Part shown: positions 52,250-61,102 of the stretch, piece after piece
How positions within the stretch are numbered: position 1 is the stretch's first letter
Layout: the number at the start of each line of letters is the position of its first letter
DNA from: Myxococcus landrumus
GTDB taxonomy: Bacteria; Myxococcota; Myxococcia; Myxococcales; Myxococcaceae
DNA length: 64,000 bases
NCBI RefSeq assembly: GCF_017301635.1
Contig: NZ_CP071091.1
Location: 6,770,001 to 6,834,000 of the forward strand
Direction: 5' to 3'
Translations under genes and position numbers: made by a program
Notes under the pieces: generated by a model
What the model was told of the DNA's origin: nothing
Databases searched by the model: none
The model's input: the letters and a program-made list of their open reading frames with translations, nothing else

Positions 52250-54574
52250 ATGTTGATGGAGCAGTGGGCTCATCGCTTCTTCGAGCTCTCCACCGAATTG
52301 TTCGTGGTGCTGGGCGCGCAGGGGCGGATTCTCGAAGCCAACCCAGCGTGGACCGTGACGATGGGCTGGTCTCCGACGGAGCTTCGCCTGGGGGGTTACC
52401 GGGGCTTCGTGCACCCCGAGGACCTGGAGTCCATGGAGGCGCGGCTGGAGCTGCTGGCCCAGACACCGGGCACCACGCGCTTCTCCTGCCGGTGGCGCCG
52501 ACGGGATGGGACGTGGGCTTGGCTCGTCTGGAGCGCGGCCAGCGCCGCGGAAGGTGGGCCGCTGTACTGCACGGTGCGGAGGCTGGAGTCACCGCCTGAG
52601 CTCGAGCGCGTCCAGCGGGTCCAGGGCACCGACACGAACGAGGCCGTGCCTTCCTGGGCGCTGAGCGACGGGCTGCCCCTGGGCCTCTACGTGGTGGAGG
52701 TGGCGAGCGGCACGGTGCTCTACGCGAACCACCGCTTCTGCCAGCTCTGGGGCATCGAGCCCCTGGAGGGCGCCATCCGCAAGGGGCAGGTCTCCCACGA
52801 GGACGTGGTGGACCACTGCCTGCACTCGGGCGACGCGGCCAACTTCCTGCGCTTGAGTCCCTGTGCGGGGTTGGACGGGGTGCCGCTGCACGGAGACGAG
52901 GCGGTGCTCGCCAGTGGGCGCACACTGCGCAGGCTGTGCTCGACGATGGGGGCCAGCGGGGATGCGTCGCGCTACCGGCTGTTCGCCTTCGAGGACGTCA
53001 CCGAGCGCAAGCGCACGGAGGAGGCGCTGCACCGCTCCGAGCAGAGCTTCCGCAAGCTCATCGAGACGGCGCCCGAGGCCATCTTCGTCCACCGCGAGCA
53101 GCGCTTCATCTACGTCAACCCCACGCTCCTGCGCGCGCTGCGGTACGAGCACGCCGGTGAGCTGATCGGCCGGCCCATCTGGACCATCGTCCATCCGGAT
53201 GACCTGGACGTGGTGCGGCAGCGCGTCCACGCGGTGGTGGCCCTGGGGGAGTTCGCCCCGCTGCGCGAGATTCGCTACATGCGCCGCGACGGCACCTGGT
53301 TCGACGCGGAGAGCGCGGGCCTGCCGGTGGACTTCGACGGCGAGCGCGCGGTGGTGGTGATGGCGCGCGACATCACCGAGCGCAAGCGCATGCAGGCCCA
53401 GCTCCTCCAGTCGGACCGGATGGTGCTCGCGGGCACGCTCGCGGCGGGCGTGGGCCATGAAATCAACAACCCGCTCACCTACGTCATGGCCAACCTGGAG
53501 TCCTCCATGGAGACCATGCACCGGCTGGGCGGAGAGCTGGGGCGGATGCTGCCCGACGGTGCGCTCGCGCCGAACTGGTCGCTCACGCTGAAGGACACGG
53601 TGGAGCTGCTCAAGGAGGCGCACGAGGGCGCCACGCGCGTGCGCAACATCGTGCGGGACTTGAAGTACATCTCCCGCCAGGACGAGGAGCGGCGGGAGCT
53701 GCTCGACGTGCGCGAGTCGCTGGAGTTCTCGCTCAAGCTGGCCTCCAGCGAGCTCAAGCCCCGCGCCCAGGTCATCAAGCGCTACGAGGACGTCCCGGCC
53801 GTCCACGCGGACGCGTCCCGGCTGGGCCAGGTGTTCCTCAACCTGGTGGTGAACGCCGCGCAGGCCATCCCCGAGGGGGACCCGAACAACCACCACGTGA
53901 CGCTGTGGGTGCGCCCCGGGACGGACGGCGGCGTGGCGGTGGACGTCAGCGACACCGGCTCCGGCATGCCGTCCAACGTGCTGGCGCGCATCTTCGACCC
54001 GTTCTTCACCACCAAGGCGGTGGGCGCGGGCACGGGCCTGGGGTTGTCCATCTGCCACGGCATCATCCGGGGGCTGGGCGGTGAAATCACCGTGCGCAGC
54101 GAGCCGGGGCGCGGGACGACCTTCACCGTGCGGCTGCCTCCGGCGCCCGCGGACGCGGTGCCTCGCGAGGCGCCGCCCCTGCCCGCGCCGTCCTCCGAGC
54201 GCAGCGGGCGCCTGCTCGTGATTGACGACGAGCCCGCGGTGGGACGCTCGCTGGCGCGCATCATCGGCAAGCGGCACCAGGTGACGGTGGTGGGCAGTGG
54301 CGAGGAGGCGCTGACGAAGCTGAACTCCGGCGGCCCCTTCGACGCCATCTTCTGCGACCTGATGATGCCGGGCATCACCGGCATGGACGTCTACGAGAAG
54401 GTGCGCGAGCGGGAGCCCGGCTTGAGCCTGCGCTTCATCTTCATCACGGGCGGCTCATACACCACGCGGGCCCGGCAGTTCCTGGAGCGCATTCCCAACC
54501 CGCGCATCGAGAAGCCCTTCGATGCGCAGATGATTCAACAACTGGTCGGCGAAGTCCTGGCGACCGAGACCTGA
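52250..54574 (+). CDS. PAS-PAS-PAS hybrid histidine kinase with receiver
   Basis: About 774 aa from ATG 52250 (AGGA at 6 bases). Three PAS domains: residues ~10-115 (ELSTELFVVLGAQGRILEAN), ~130-255 (GLYVVEVASGTVLYANHRF) and ~262-385 (APEAIFVHREQRFIYVNPT). The phosphorylated His is H403 in AAGVGHEINNPLTYVMAN. The HATPase_c boxes are NLVVNAAQAI (N box), DTGSGMP and GTGLGLSICHGI. A C-terminal receiver has DDE-type acid pocket (LVIDDEPAVG), acceptor D703 in FCDLMMPGITG, and Lys in IEKPF. No TM segments, so it is a cytosolic sensor. No separate response regulator is adjacent; output is unknown. Confidence 0.93.
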   Translation: MLMEQWAHRFFELSTELFVVLGAQGRILEANPAWTVTMGWSPTELRLGGYRGFVHPEDLESMEARLELLAQTPGTTRFSCRWRRRDGTWAWLVWSAASAAEGGPLYCTVRRLESPPELERVQRVQGTDTNEAVPSWALSDGLPLGLYVVEVASGTVLYANHRFCQLWGIEPLEGAIRKGQVSHEDVVDHCLHSGDAANFLRLSPCAGLDGVPLHGDEAVLASGRTLRRLCSTMGASGDASRYRLFAFEDVTERKRTEEALHRSEQSFRKLIETAPEAIFVHREQRFIYVNPTLLRALRYEHAGELIGRPIWTIVHPDDLDVVRQRVHAVVALGEFAPLREIRYMRRDGTWFDAESAGLPVDFDGERAVVVMARDITERKRMQAQLLQSDRMVLAGTLAAGVGHEINNPLTYVMANLESSMETMHRLGGELGRMLPDGALAPNWSLTLKDTVELLKEAHEGATRVRNIVRDLKYISRQDEERRELLDVRESLEFSLKLASSELKPRAQVIKRYEDVPAVHADASRLGQVFLNLVVNAAQAIPEGDPNNHHVTLWVRPGTDGGVAVDVSDTGSGMPSNVLARIFDPFFTTKAVGAGTGLGLSICHGIIRGLGGEITVRSEPGRGTTFTVRLPPAPADAVPREAPPLPAPSSERSGRLLVIDDEPAVGRSLARIIGKRHQVTVVGSGEEALTKLNSGGPFDAIFCDLMMPGITGMDVYEKVREREPGLSLRFIFITGGSYTTRARQFLERIPNPRIEKPFDAQMIQQLVGEVLATET

Positions 54575-54587
54575 AGGGAGTTGTCTG

Positions 54588-55661
54588 GTGATTGGAGATG
54601 GCTTTGTCATCGACGCGGTGACTCACGCGTACAACCTGCACCCGTCCAACTGGCGCGCGGGGAAGTACGCCGAGTCCCTGGCTCAGCTCATCTTCGGCCT
54701 GCACTGCGGACTGTCCGGCGAGACGCACCGCGTGCTCCAGCCGGAGCGGTTCATGAAGGACTGGTCCGTGGACGAGCTGGCCCACATCCTCTTCGTCGAG
54801 AGCGACATCGACCTGGCGGTGCACCACGTGCTGCCGCTCCAGACGCTCTACACGGACGGGCTCTGCTCGTACGAGAAGACGGTGGACATCAAGAAGCGCT
54901 ATCCGGACCGCTTCCTCGTCTACGCGGGCGTGGATCCGCTGCGTGGCACGGCGGCGCTGGATGACCTGGACCGGCAGGCGGAGGAGCTCAAGCCCTCCGG
55001 CCTGAAGCTCTACCCGGCCGCGTGGCTGGGGGACTCCTTCCGTCACACCGGCTGGCGGATGGATGACCCGCGCATCGCCTTCCCGCTGTTCGAGCGCGCC
55101 CAGAAGCTGGGCATCAAGAACATCGCGGTGCACAAGGGCCTGCCCATGGGCGCGGTGCCGCTGGAGGCCTACAAGGTCGACGACATCGGCGGCGCGGCGG
55201 ATGCGTTCCCGGACCTGAACTTCGAAATCGTCCACGGCGGCATGGCCTTCCTGGACGAGACGGGCATGCAGCTCTCCCTGTTCCCCAACGTGTACGTCAA
55301 CCTGGAGGTGACGGGCGCGCTGTTGGTGAAGCGCGAGCGCTGGTTCGCCGAGTCGCTCGCCGCGCTGCTCAAGTGGGCGGGCCCGTCGAAAATCATGTGG
55401 GGCTCCGGCACGGTGTTCAGCCACCCGCAGCCCGCGCTGCACAAGTTCTGGCACGACTTCCAGCTCCCCGAGGAGCTGACGCAGGTGTGCGGCATGCAGG
55501 TGACGCCGGAGGTGAAGCGGATGATTCTCTGCGACAACTACGCGCGCTACGCCGGCGTGGACGTGGAGGCGGTGAAGAAGCGCATCGCCAACGACGAGTT
55601 CGCGCGCAAGAAGGCGAAGGGCAACATCCAGCCCTACAGCTTCCAGGAGTCCCGCCCGTGA
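54588..55661 (+). CDS. Amidohydrolase-superfamily TIM-barrel hydrolase
   Basis: 357 aa from GTG 54588 (GGAG upstream), 13 bases after the kinase stop. It belongs to the amidohydrolase-2/ACMSD-like group: FVIDAVTHAYN (first metal motif, with THAYN instead of the usual HxH), SGLKLYPAAW, IAVHKGLPMG (His), EIVHGGMAFLDE (His), and IMWGSGTVFSHPQPA at the last strand, where a Gly-Ser-Gly replaces the common GSD. The altered metal positions make hydrolysis uncertain. It is joined to a DUF59/MIP18 gene by a 1-base stop-start overlap. In actinobacterial propane-monooxygenase clusters a similar pair occurs, as I recall. Confidence 0.85.
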   Translation: MIGDGFVIDAVTHAYNLHPSNWRAGKYAESLAQLIFGLHCGLSGETHRVLQPERFMKDWSVDELAHILFVESDIDLAVHHVLPLQTLYTDGLCSYEKTVDIKKRYPDRFLVYAGVDPLRGTAALDDLDRQAEELKPSGLKLYPAAWLGDSFRHTGWRMDDPRIAFPLFERAQKLGIKNIAVHKGLPMGAVPLEAYKVDDIGGAADAFPDLNFEIVHGGMAFLDETGMQLSLFPNVYVNLEVTGALLVKRERWFAESLAALLKWAGPSKIMWGSGTVFSHPQPALHKFWHDFQLPEELTQVCGMQVTPEVKRMILCDNYARYAGVDVEAVKKRIANDEFARKKAKGNIQPYSFQESRP

Positions 55662-56032
55662 TGACGGAGAGCGCGATTCGCGAGCGCATCCAGTCGATTC
55701 CCGACCCGTGCAGCCTGGCCACGGGCGTACCGCTGGGCATCGGCGAGATGGGGCTCATCGAGAGCGTGGTGAACCTCGAGGGCAAGGTGACGGTGCGCCT
55801 GCACATCACCTCGCCCATGTGCATGATGGCCGCGTACTTCATGCGCGAAGTCGAGCAGCGCCTCCAGGGCCAGGAGGGCGTCGAGTCCGTGCACGTCGAG
55901 TTCGACCACGACCTGAAGTGGACGCCGCAGGACATCCAGCCGGAGGCCCGTGAGCGCCTGGCCTCGCGCCGCATCACCATGCTGGGTGGGCGGCTGTTGC
56001 CTCGCGCGGATGCCTCGGTGAGTGGCGGCTGA
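55661..56032 (+). CDS. MIP18/DUF59 metal-sulfur cluster assembly-type protein
   Basis: 123 aa, ATG at 55661 sharing its A with the previous TGA (a GTG one codon earlier has better spacing from AGGAG). The fold is visible in IRERIQSIPDPCSLATG, GEMGLIESVVNLEGKVTVRL, the conserved Cys loop HITSPMCMMAAYF, and FDHDLKWTPQDI. Family members (SufT, PaaD, MIP18) help insert Fe-S clusters or metals into target enzymes. The target is probably the partner amidohydrolase or a remote oxygenase; this is inference. Confidence 0.85.
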   Translation: MTESAIRERIQSIPDPCSLATGVPLGIGEMGLIESVVNLEGKVTVRLHITSPMCMMAAYFMREVEQRLQGQEGVESVHVEFDHDLKWTPQDIQPEARERLASRRITMLGGRLLPRADASVSGG

Positions 56033-56049
56033 GCCGCGCGGATTCATGG

Positions 56050-56082
56050 GAGCGTCCGAGCGGTTCGACCGCTTGGACGCTC
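56050..56082 (+). terminator. 15-bp stem-loop after the amidohydrolase-DUF59 operon
   Basis: AGCGTCCGAGCGGT (56051-56064) pairs with ACCGCTTGGACGCT (56068-56081), with one G-T pair and a TCG loop, extended by one pair outward; 17 bases past the DUF59 stop. No T-run. Confidence 0.7.
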
Positions 56083-56245
56083 TCGCGCGGGGTACGGCCC
56101 CGCTCGCACGCGGCCGACGGGCAAGTGCGTTGACGAGCGGTCGGAGCAGCGGGAGCGATGCCTCCCAGCAGGCGGACAGGTGGGTGCACACGCGGTCCTG
56201 GACCCGGAGCCTCTTTGGAGGGAGAGAGGGCGCCGAGAGCACCCC

Positions 56246-57466
56246 ATGTCCACGACAGCTTCCTCGGAATCCTCACACGCGACACTCAGCCCCGGGCTGG
56301 TGTGGCTCATGGCCATCGCGTGCGGCGCCACCGCCGCCAACCTCTATTACAACCAGCCCCTGCTCGGAGACATCGGCCGGGAGCTGAACGCCTCCGGTGG
56401 CATGCTGGGCCTCGTGCCCACGCTGACCCAGGTCGGCTACGCGGCGGGCATGCTGCTCATCGTCCCGCTCGGCGACAGCCTGGAGCGACGGCGCGTCATC
56501 GTCACCATGTCCGTGCTGGTGAGCCTGGCCCTCGTCGGCGCGGCGCTCGCCCCTTCCCTGCCCTGGCTCATCGTCGCCAGCTTCCTCGTGGGCGCCACCG
56601 CCGTCGTCCCCCAGCTCCTCATCCCCTTCGCCGCGCACCTGGCTCCCGCCGCGCAGCGAGGACGCGTGGTGGGGACGGTGATGAGCGGCCTGCTCATCGG
56701 CATCCTCCTGTCGCGCACCGCCGCGGGCTTCGTCGGCACGCACCTGGGCTGGCGCTCCATCTTCTGGATAGCGTCGGGGGTGATGCTGCTGTTCGCCGGG
56801 GTGCTGCGCTTCAGCCTGCCGTCACAGCCGCCCGTCGCCGCCATGTCCTATCCGCAGTTGATGCGCTCCATGGTCCACCTGACGCGCACGGAGCCCGCGC
56901 TGCGCATCTACGCCGTCCTCGGAGGACTCACCTTCGGCGCCTTCAGCGTCTTCTGGTCCACGCTGGCCCTGTACCTCCAGAGCCTCCCGGAGCACTACGG
57001 CCCCCAGACCGCCGGCCTCTTCGGCGTCGTGGGCGTGGTGGGCGCGTTGATTGCCCCGCTCGTCGGCCGCTACACCGACTCCCATGGGGGCAAGCGCATC
57101 AACGTGTTCTCCATCGGCGTGTTGCTCCTGTCCTTCGTGCTGATGTGGCCCTTGGGACAGTGGCTCTGGGGCATCGCGCTGGGCGTGGTGTTGTTGGATT
57201 TGGGCGCGCAGGGCAATCACATCGCCAACCAGACGCGCGTCCACTCCATGATTCCCGAGGCGCGCAGCCGCCTCAACACCGTCTACATGGTGACCTACTT
57301 CGCGGGCGGCGCGGCGGGCTCGTGGCTGGGCACCACCGCGTGGACGCGGTGGGGTTGGACGGGCGTGTGCGCGGCGGGCGCGGCCCTGTGTGTCGCGGGA
57401 CTCTTGGTGCTCGCGATGGACCGCAAGCCCCAGGCGTCGCCCGAGCAGGCGTCCTCGGAGGCGTAG
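56246..57466 (+). CDS. MFS transporter, 12-TM
   Basis: About 406 aa with 12 hydrophobic helices. Helix 1 has the conserved ANLYYNQPLLGDIG, and motif A-like GDSLERRRVIVTM lies between helices 2 and 3. The NLYYxQPLL signature is typical of a group of putative sugar or drug efflux MFS proteins (YgaY/YnfM-like). It is separated from the DUF59 gene by a terminator and 160 bases, so it has its own promoter. Substrate unknown. It converges on the carboxylase alpha gene with only 7 bases between stops. Confidence 0.9.
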   Translation: MSTTASSESSHATLSPGLVWLMAIACGATAANLYYNQPLLGDIGRELNASGGMLGLVPTLTQVGYAAGMLLIVPLGDSLERRRVIVTMSVLVSLALVGAALAPSLPWLIVASFLVGATAVVPQLLIPFAAHLAPAAQRGRVVGTVMSGLLIGILLSRTAAGFVGTHLGWRSIFWIASGVMLLFAGVLRFSLPSQPPVAAMSYPQLMRSMVHLTRTEPALRIYAVLGGLTFGAFSVFWSTLALYLQSLPEHYGPQTAGLFGVVGVVGALIAPLVGRYTDSHGGKRINVFSIGVLLLSFVLMWPLGQWLWGIALGVVLLDLGAQGNHIANQTRVHSMIPEARSRLNTVYMVTYFAGGAAGSWLGTTAWTRWGWTGVCAAGAALCVAGLLVLAMDRKPQASPEQASSEA

Positions 57467-57473
57467 GCGCGCT

Positions 57474-59462
57474 TCAGCCCTCGGGCTTGAGGACCACCAG
57501 CAACTGCTTCGCGGACACCTGCCCGCCGGGTGAGGCATTCACGGCCTCGACGATGCCGGGCAGGTCCGCGACGAGCTGGAACTCCATCTTCATCGCCTCC
57601 AGCACGACGAGCACGTCGCCCGGCTTCACCGAGGCCCCGGGCCGCGTGTCCACGCGGAGGATGCGCCCATCCATCGGCGCGAGCAGCCGGCCCGTGCCCA
57701 CGCCCTCCGCGGGCTTCGGCGGGCGGAACGTCGCATCCGTGAGCTGGCGTGCGCCCTCCCCCAGGTCCAGCCACACCGAGTCCCCGGTGCGCAGGTAGCG
57801 GGCGCGTCCTCGTGCTCCCGCCACCGAGAAGTCGAACACACCGTCCGAGAGGCCCAGCACGGTGATGTCCAACGCATCATCACCGGTGACAACCTCGTAG
57901 CGCTCCGAGGAGACGGGGCGCACGGAGACCTTCGCGTCCCCCTTCGAGTCCTCCAGCGTCATCGACACCGGGTGACGGTGCGCCGTGTTCCAGTTCACCA
58001 GCGAGGCATCCAGGCCGCCGGTTCGCGCGAGGTGCTGGGCTTCGTCATGGAAGAGGGCCACGGCCGCCAGCGCGCGCTCTTCCGGTCGCGTCTGATACAG
58101 CCGCTCCAGCACCGACGCATCCGCGTGCTGACCGATGAAGCCCGTGTCGTAGGCCCCCGAGCGGAACGCCGCGCTCTCCAGCACGTGGAGCAGCAGGTCC
58201 TTGTTCGTGGTGACGCCGAACACGGTGAGCTCGCGCAGCGCCTCCACCAGTCGGCGCCGAGCCGTCTCACGGTCCGCGCCGGAGGCAATCACCTTGGCCT
58301 GCATGGAGTCGTAGAAGGGCGGGATGTCCTGCCCCTCTCGCACGCCGTGGTCGATGCGAATCCCCTCGCGAGAAGGCAGACGCCACGTCAGCAGCCGACC
58401 GGCGCGAGGCGCGTACTGGTTCGCCGGGTCCTCCGCGCACAGCCGCACTTCGATGGCGTGCCCCTTCCAGGTGATGTCCCGCTGCGCCAGGGGCAACGGC
58501 TCGCCTTGCGCCACGCGGAGCTGCCACTCGACGAGGTCCAGTCCGGTGACCTGCTCCGTGACGGGGTGCTCCACCTGGAGGCGCGTGTTCATCTCCATGA
58601 AGTAGAACTCGCCACTGGGGGCCAGGAGGAACTCGAGGGTCCCCGCGCCCTTGTAGGCGATGGCCTTCGCCGCGGTGGCGGCCACCTGCCCCATGCGCTC
58701 ACGCAGCTCCGCGCTGACGGCGGGGGATGGGCTCTCCTCGACAATCTTCTGGTGGCGCCGCTGCACGGAGCAGTCGCGCTCACCCAGGTGCACGACGTTG
58801 CCGTGCTCATCCGCGAAGACTTGAATCTCGACGTGCCGGGCGTTGACGACGGCCCGCTCCAGGATGAGCTCACCGCTGCCGAAGGCGTTGGTGGCCTCGG
58901 AGCGCGCGCCTTTCAGCGCGGCTGGGAGCTGCGCGGCCTCGTGGACCCAGCGCATGCCACGGCCACCACCGCCCGCCGCCGCCTTCACCATCAGCGGGAA
59001 GCCGATGCGCTCACCCTCCGCCACCAGCGCCGCGTCGTCCGCGTCCGTGGCCTCATAGCCCGGGATGCAGGGGACACCGGCGGCCAGCATCCGCAGCTTC
59101 GCCTGACGCTTGTTGCCCATCAGGGTGATGGCCTCCGCGTCCGGGCCGATGAAGACCAGCCCCGCCTCCTTGCACGCGCGCGAGAAGGCCGCGTTCTCGG
59201 AGAGGAAGCCGTAGCCCGGGTGGATGGCCTGTGCCCCCGACGCCTTCGCCGCGCCGATGAGCTTGTCGATGACGAGATAGGACTCCTTCGCGGGAGAGGG
59301 GCCGATGGGGACGGCCTCGTCCGCCGCGAGCACATGGGGCGCGTCCCGGTCCGCCTCGGAGAACACAGCCACCGTGCGGAAGCCCAATCGCTTGCACGTG
59401 CGAATCACGCGAACGGCAATCTCCCCGCGGTTCGCGATGAGGACCTTGTTGAAACGCTCCAT
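57474..59462 (-). CDS. Biotin-dependent acyl-CoA carboxylase alpha subunit (AtuF/MccA-like)
   Basis: About 662 aa from ATG 59462 (GAGGAG 9 bases upstream). Domains in order: biotin carboxylase N-domain (FNKVLIANRGEIAVRVIRTC), ATP-grasp (KAAAGGGGRGMRWV; EMNTRLQVEHPVTE), a BT-type linker, and C-terminal biotinyl carrier with the biotin Lys in VLEAMKMEF. It carboxylates biotin with ATP and bicarbonate for the beta subunit encoded 14 bases upstream. Sequence alone cannot separate geranyl-CoA from 3-methylcrotonyl-CoA carboxylase; the adjacent AtuA gene favours the former. Confidence 0.93.
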   Translation of the reverse strand: MERFNKVLIANRGEIAVRVIRTCKRLGFRTVAVFSEADRDAPHVLAADEAVPIGPSPAKESYLVIDKLIGAAKASGAQAIHPGYGFLSENAAFSRACKEAGLVFIGPDAEAITLMGNKRQAKLRMLAAGVPCIPGYEATDADDAALVAEGERIGFPLMVKAAAGGGGRGMRWVHEAAQLPAALKGARSEATNAFGSGELILERAVVNARHVEIQVFADEHGNVVHLGERDCSVQRRHQKIVEESPSPAVSAELRERMGQVAATAAKAIAYKGAGTLEFLLAPSGEFYFMEMNTRLQVEHPVTEQVTGLDLVEWQLRVAQGEPLPLAQRDITWKGHAIEVRLCAEDPANQYAPRAGRLLTWRLPSREGIRIDHGVREGQDIPPFYDSMQAKVIASGADRETARRRLVEALRELTVFGVTTNKDLLLHVLESAAFRSGAYDTGFIGQHADASVLERLYQTRPEERALAAVALFHDEAQHLARTGGLDASLVNWNTAHRHPVSMTLEDSKGDAKVSVRPVSSERYEVVTGDDALDITVLGLSDGVFDFSVAGARGRARYLRTGDSVWLDLGEGARQLTDATFRPPKPAEGVGTGRLLAPMDGRILRVDTRPGASVKPGDVLVVLEAMKMEFQLVADLPGIVEAVNASPGGQVSAKQLLVVLKPEG

Positions 59463-59476
59463 CCCGTCCGCTCCTC

Positions 59477-61102
59477 TCACAGCCGTGCGACCCCGAAGGT
59501 GTTGGGATTCAGCTCTCGCCGGCCCGCCTCGCGGCAGATGGAGAGCGCGAAGCCGAGCACCCTCCGCGTGTCCCTCGGGTCGATGATGCCGTCGTCGAAC
59601 AACCGCGCGGACGCGTTGAAGGGGTGCGACTCCTTCTCGAACTGGTCGATGATGGGCTGGGTGAAGGCGCGCAGGGCCTCCTCGTCCACCGTCTCTCCAC
59701 CTCTCGCGAGCTTCTCCCCGAAGACGATGGACATCACCTTCGCCGCCTGCTCACCCCCCATGACGGCCGTGCGCGCGTTGGGCCACGCGAAGATGAAGCG
59801 CGGATGGAACGGCCTGCCGCACATGCCGTAGTTGCCCGCGCCGAACGAGCCACCCACGAGCAACGTCACCTGCGGCACCGTGGCGTTCGCCACCGCCTGA
59901 ATCATCTTCGAGCCGTGCTTGACGATGCCGCCCTGCTCCGGCTGCGTCCCCACGAGGTAGCCCGTGGTGTTCTGGAGGTAGACGATGGGCGTCCCGGACT
60001 GACAGCAGAGCTGGATGAACTGCGCCGCCTTCGTCGCGCCCCTCGGGCTGATGGGGCCGTTGTTGCCGATGATGCCAATGGGCCCGCCGAAGAGGCTCGC
60101 CCACCCGCAGACGGTGTGGGCGTCATAGTCGTCCTTGAAGCCCATGAAGTCGGAGCCATCGACAATCCGCGCGACGATTTCGCGGCAGTCGTAGGGCTTC
60201 CGGTAGTCGGCGGGGATGGCGCCGCAGAGTTCATCCGGGGAGTAGAGCGGCTCGGCGTAGGGGGCCTGGGCCTGCGCCGCCAGCCGCTCGTTCCAGCCGA
60301 GCTTGGAGACGATGTCGCGCGCCATGCGGATGGCGTCCGCGTCGTTCTCGGCCAGGTAGTCCGCGGTGCCCGCGACGGTGGCGTGCATCTCCGCACCACC
60401 CAAGTCCTCGTCGGTGGCGACTTCACCCGTGGCCGCCTTGAGCAGCGGCGGGCCCGCGAGGAACACCTTCGCCTTCTTCTTCACCATCACCACGTAGTCG
60501 GACAGGCCGGGCAGGTACGCGCCACCCGCCGTGCTCGAGCCGTGCACCACCGTGACTTGCGGGATGCCCGCCGCGGACAGCCGCGCCTGGTTGTAGAAGG
60601 TCTCCCCGCCCGGGATGAAGATCTCCTGCTGGTACATCAGGTTCGCGCCGCCGCTCTCCACCAGCGACACCAGGGGCAGCTTGTTCTGGAGCGCGATGGC
60701 CTGGCCTCGCAGCGCCTTCTGCACACCCCACGGAGAGGCCGTGCCTCCCTTGATGGCGGAGTTGTTCACGAAGACCATGCACCGCACGCCGGACACGTAG
60801 CCGATGCCCGCGATGCTGTTGCCCCCCGCGAGCGAGCCATCGTTGTCGTCGTGGTAGCCGTACCCGCACAGCGTGGACAGCTCCAGGAAGGGCGAGCCCC
60901 GGTCCAGGAGCATCATCAGTCGCTCACGTGGGAGGAGCTGCCCGCGCTTGTGGAACTTGTCCCGGGCCTTCTCCTCGGAGGCGCGGACCTTGGCTTCGAT
61001 GCCGCGCAGCTCTCCAAGGCGGGCAAGCATGTCCGCGCGCTGCGCCTGGAAGGTCTCCGAGCCCGTGTTGATTCGCGATGTGATTCTCGGCATCGGCCTC
61101 AC
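59477..61102 (-). CDS. Acyl-CoA carboxylase beta subunit (AtuC/MccB-like)
   Basis: 541-aa carboxyltransferase with the two crotonase-like halves. The N-half holds SGVRCMVFVNNSAIKGGTA, LVESGGANL and HGSSTAGGAYLPGLSDY (oxyanion/acyl-CoA pocket). The C-half holds IIGNNGPISPRGATKAAQFI, YLQNTTGYLVG and SFGAGNYGMCGR (biotin site). It transfers CO2 from biotin to a branched enoyl-CoA. It overlaps the AtuA stop by 4 bases (GTGA); an ATG three codons in is also possible. The acyl pocket residues that separate geranyl- from methylcrotonyl-specific enzymes should be compared directly; I do not assign the substrate. Confidence 0.93.
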   Translation of the reverse strand: MRPMPRITSRINTGSETFQAQRADMLARLGELRGIEAKVRASEEKARDKFHKRGQLLPRERLMMLLDRGSPFLELSTLCGYGYHDDNDGSLAGGNSIAGIGYVSGVRCMVFVNNSAIKGGTASPWGVQKALRGQAIALQNKLPLVSLVESGGANLMYQQEIFIPGGETFYNQARLSAAGIPQVTVVHGSSTAGGAYLPGLSDYVVMVKKKAKVFLAGPPLLKAATGEVATDEDLGGAEMHATVAGTADYLAENDADAIRMARDIVSKLGWNERLAAQAQAPYAEPLYSPDELCGAIPADYRKPYDCREIVARIVDGSDFMGFKDDYDAHTVCGWASLFGGPIGIIGNNGPISPRGATKAAQFIQLCCQSGTPIVYLQNTTGYLVGTQPEQGGIVKHGSKMIQAVANATVPQVTLLVGGSFGAGNYGMCGRPFHPRFIFAWPNARTAVMGGEQAAKVMSIVFGEKLARGGETVDEEALRAFTQPIIDQFEKESHPFNASARLFDDGIIDPRDTRRVLGFALSICREAGRRELNPNTFGVARL

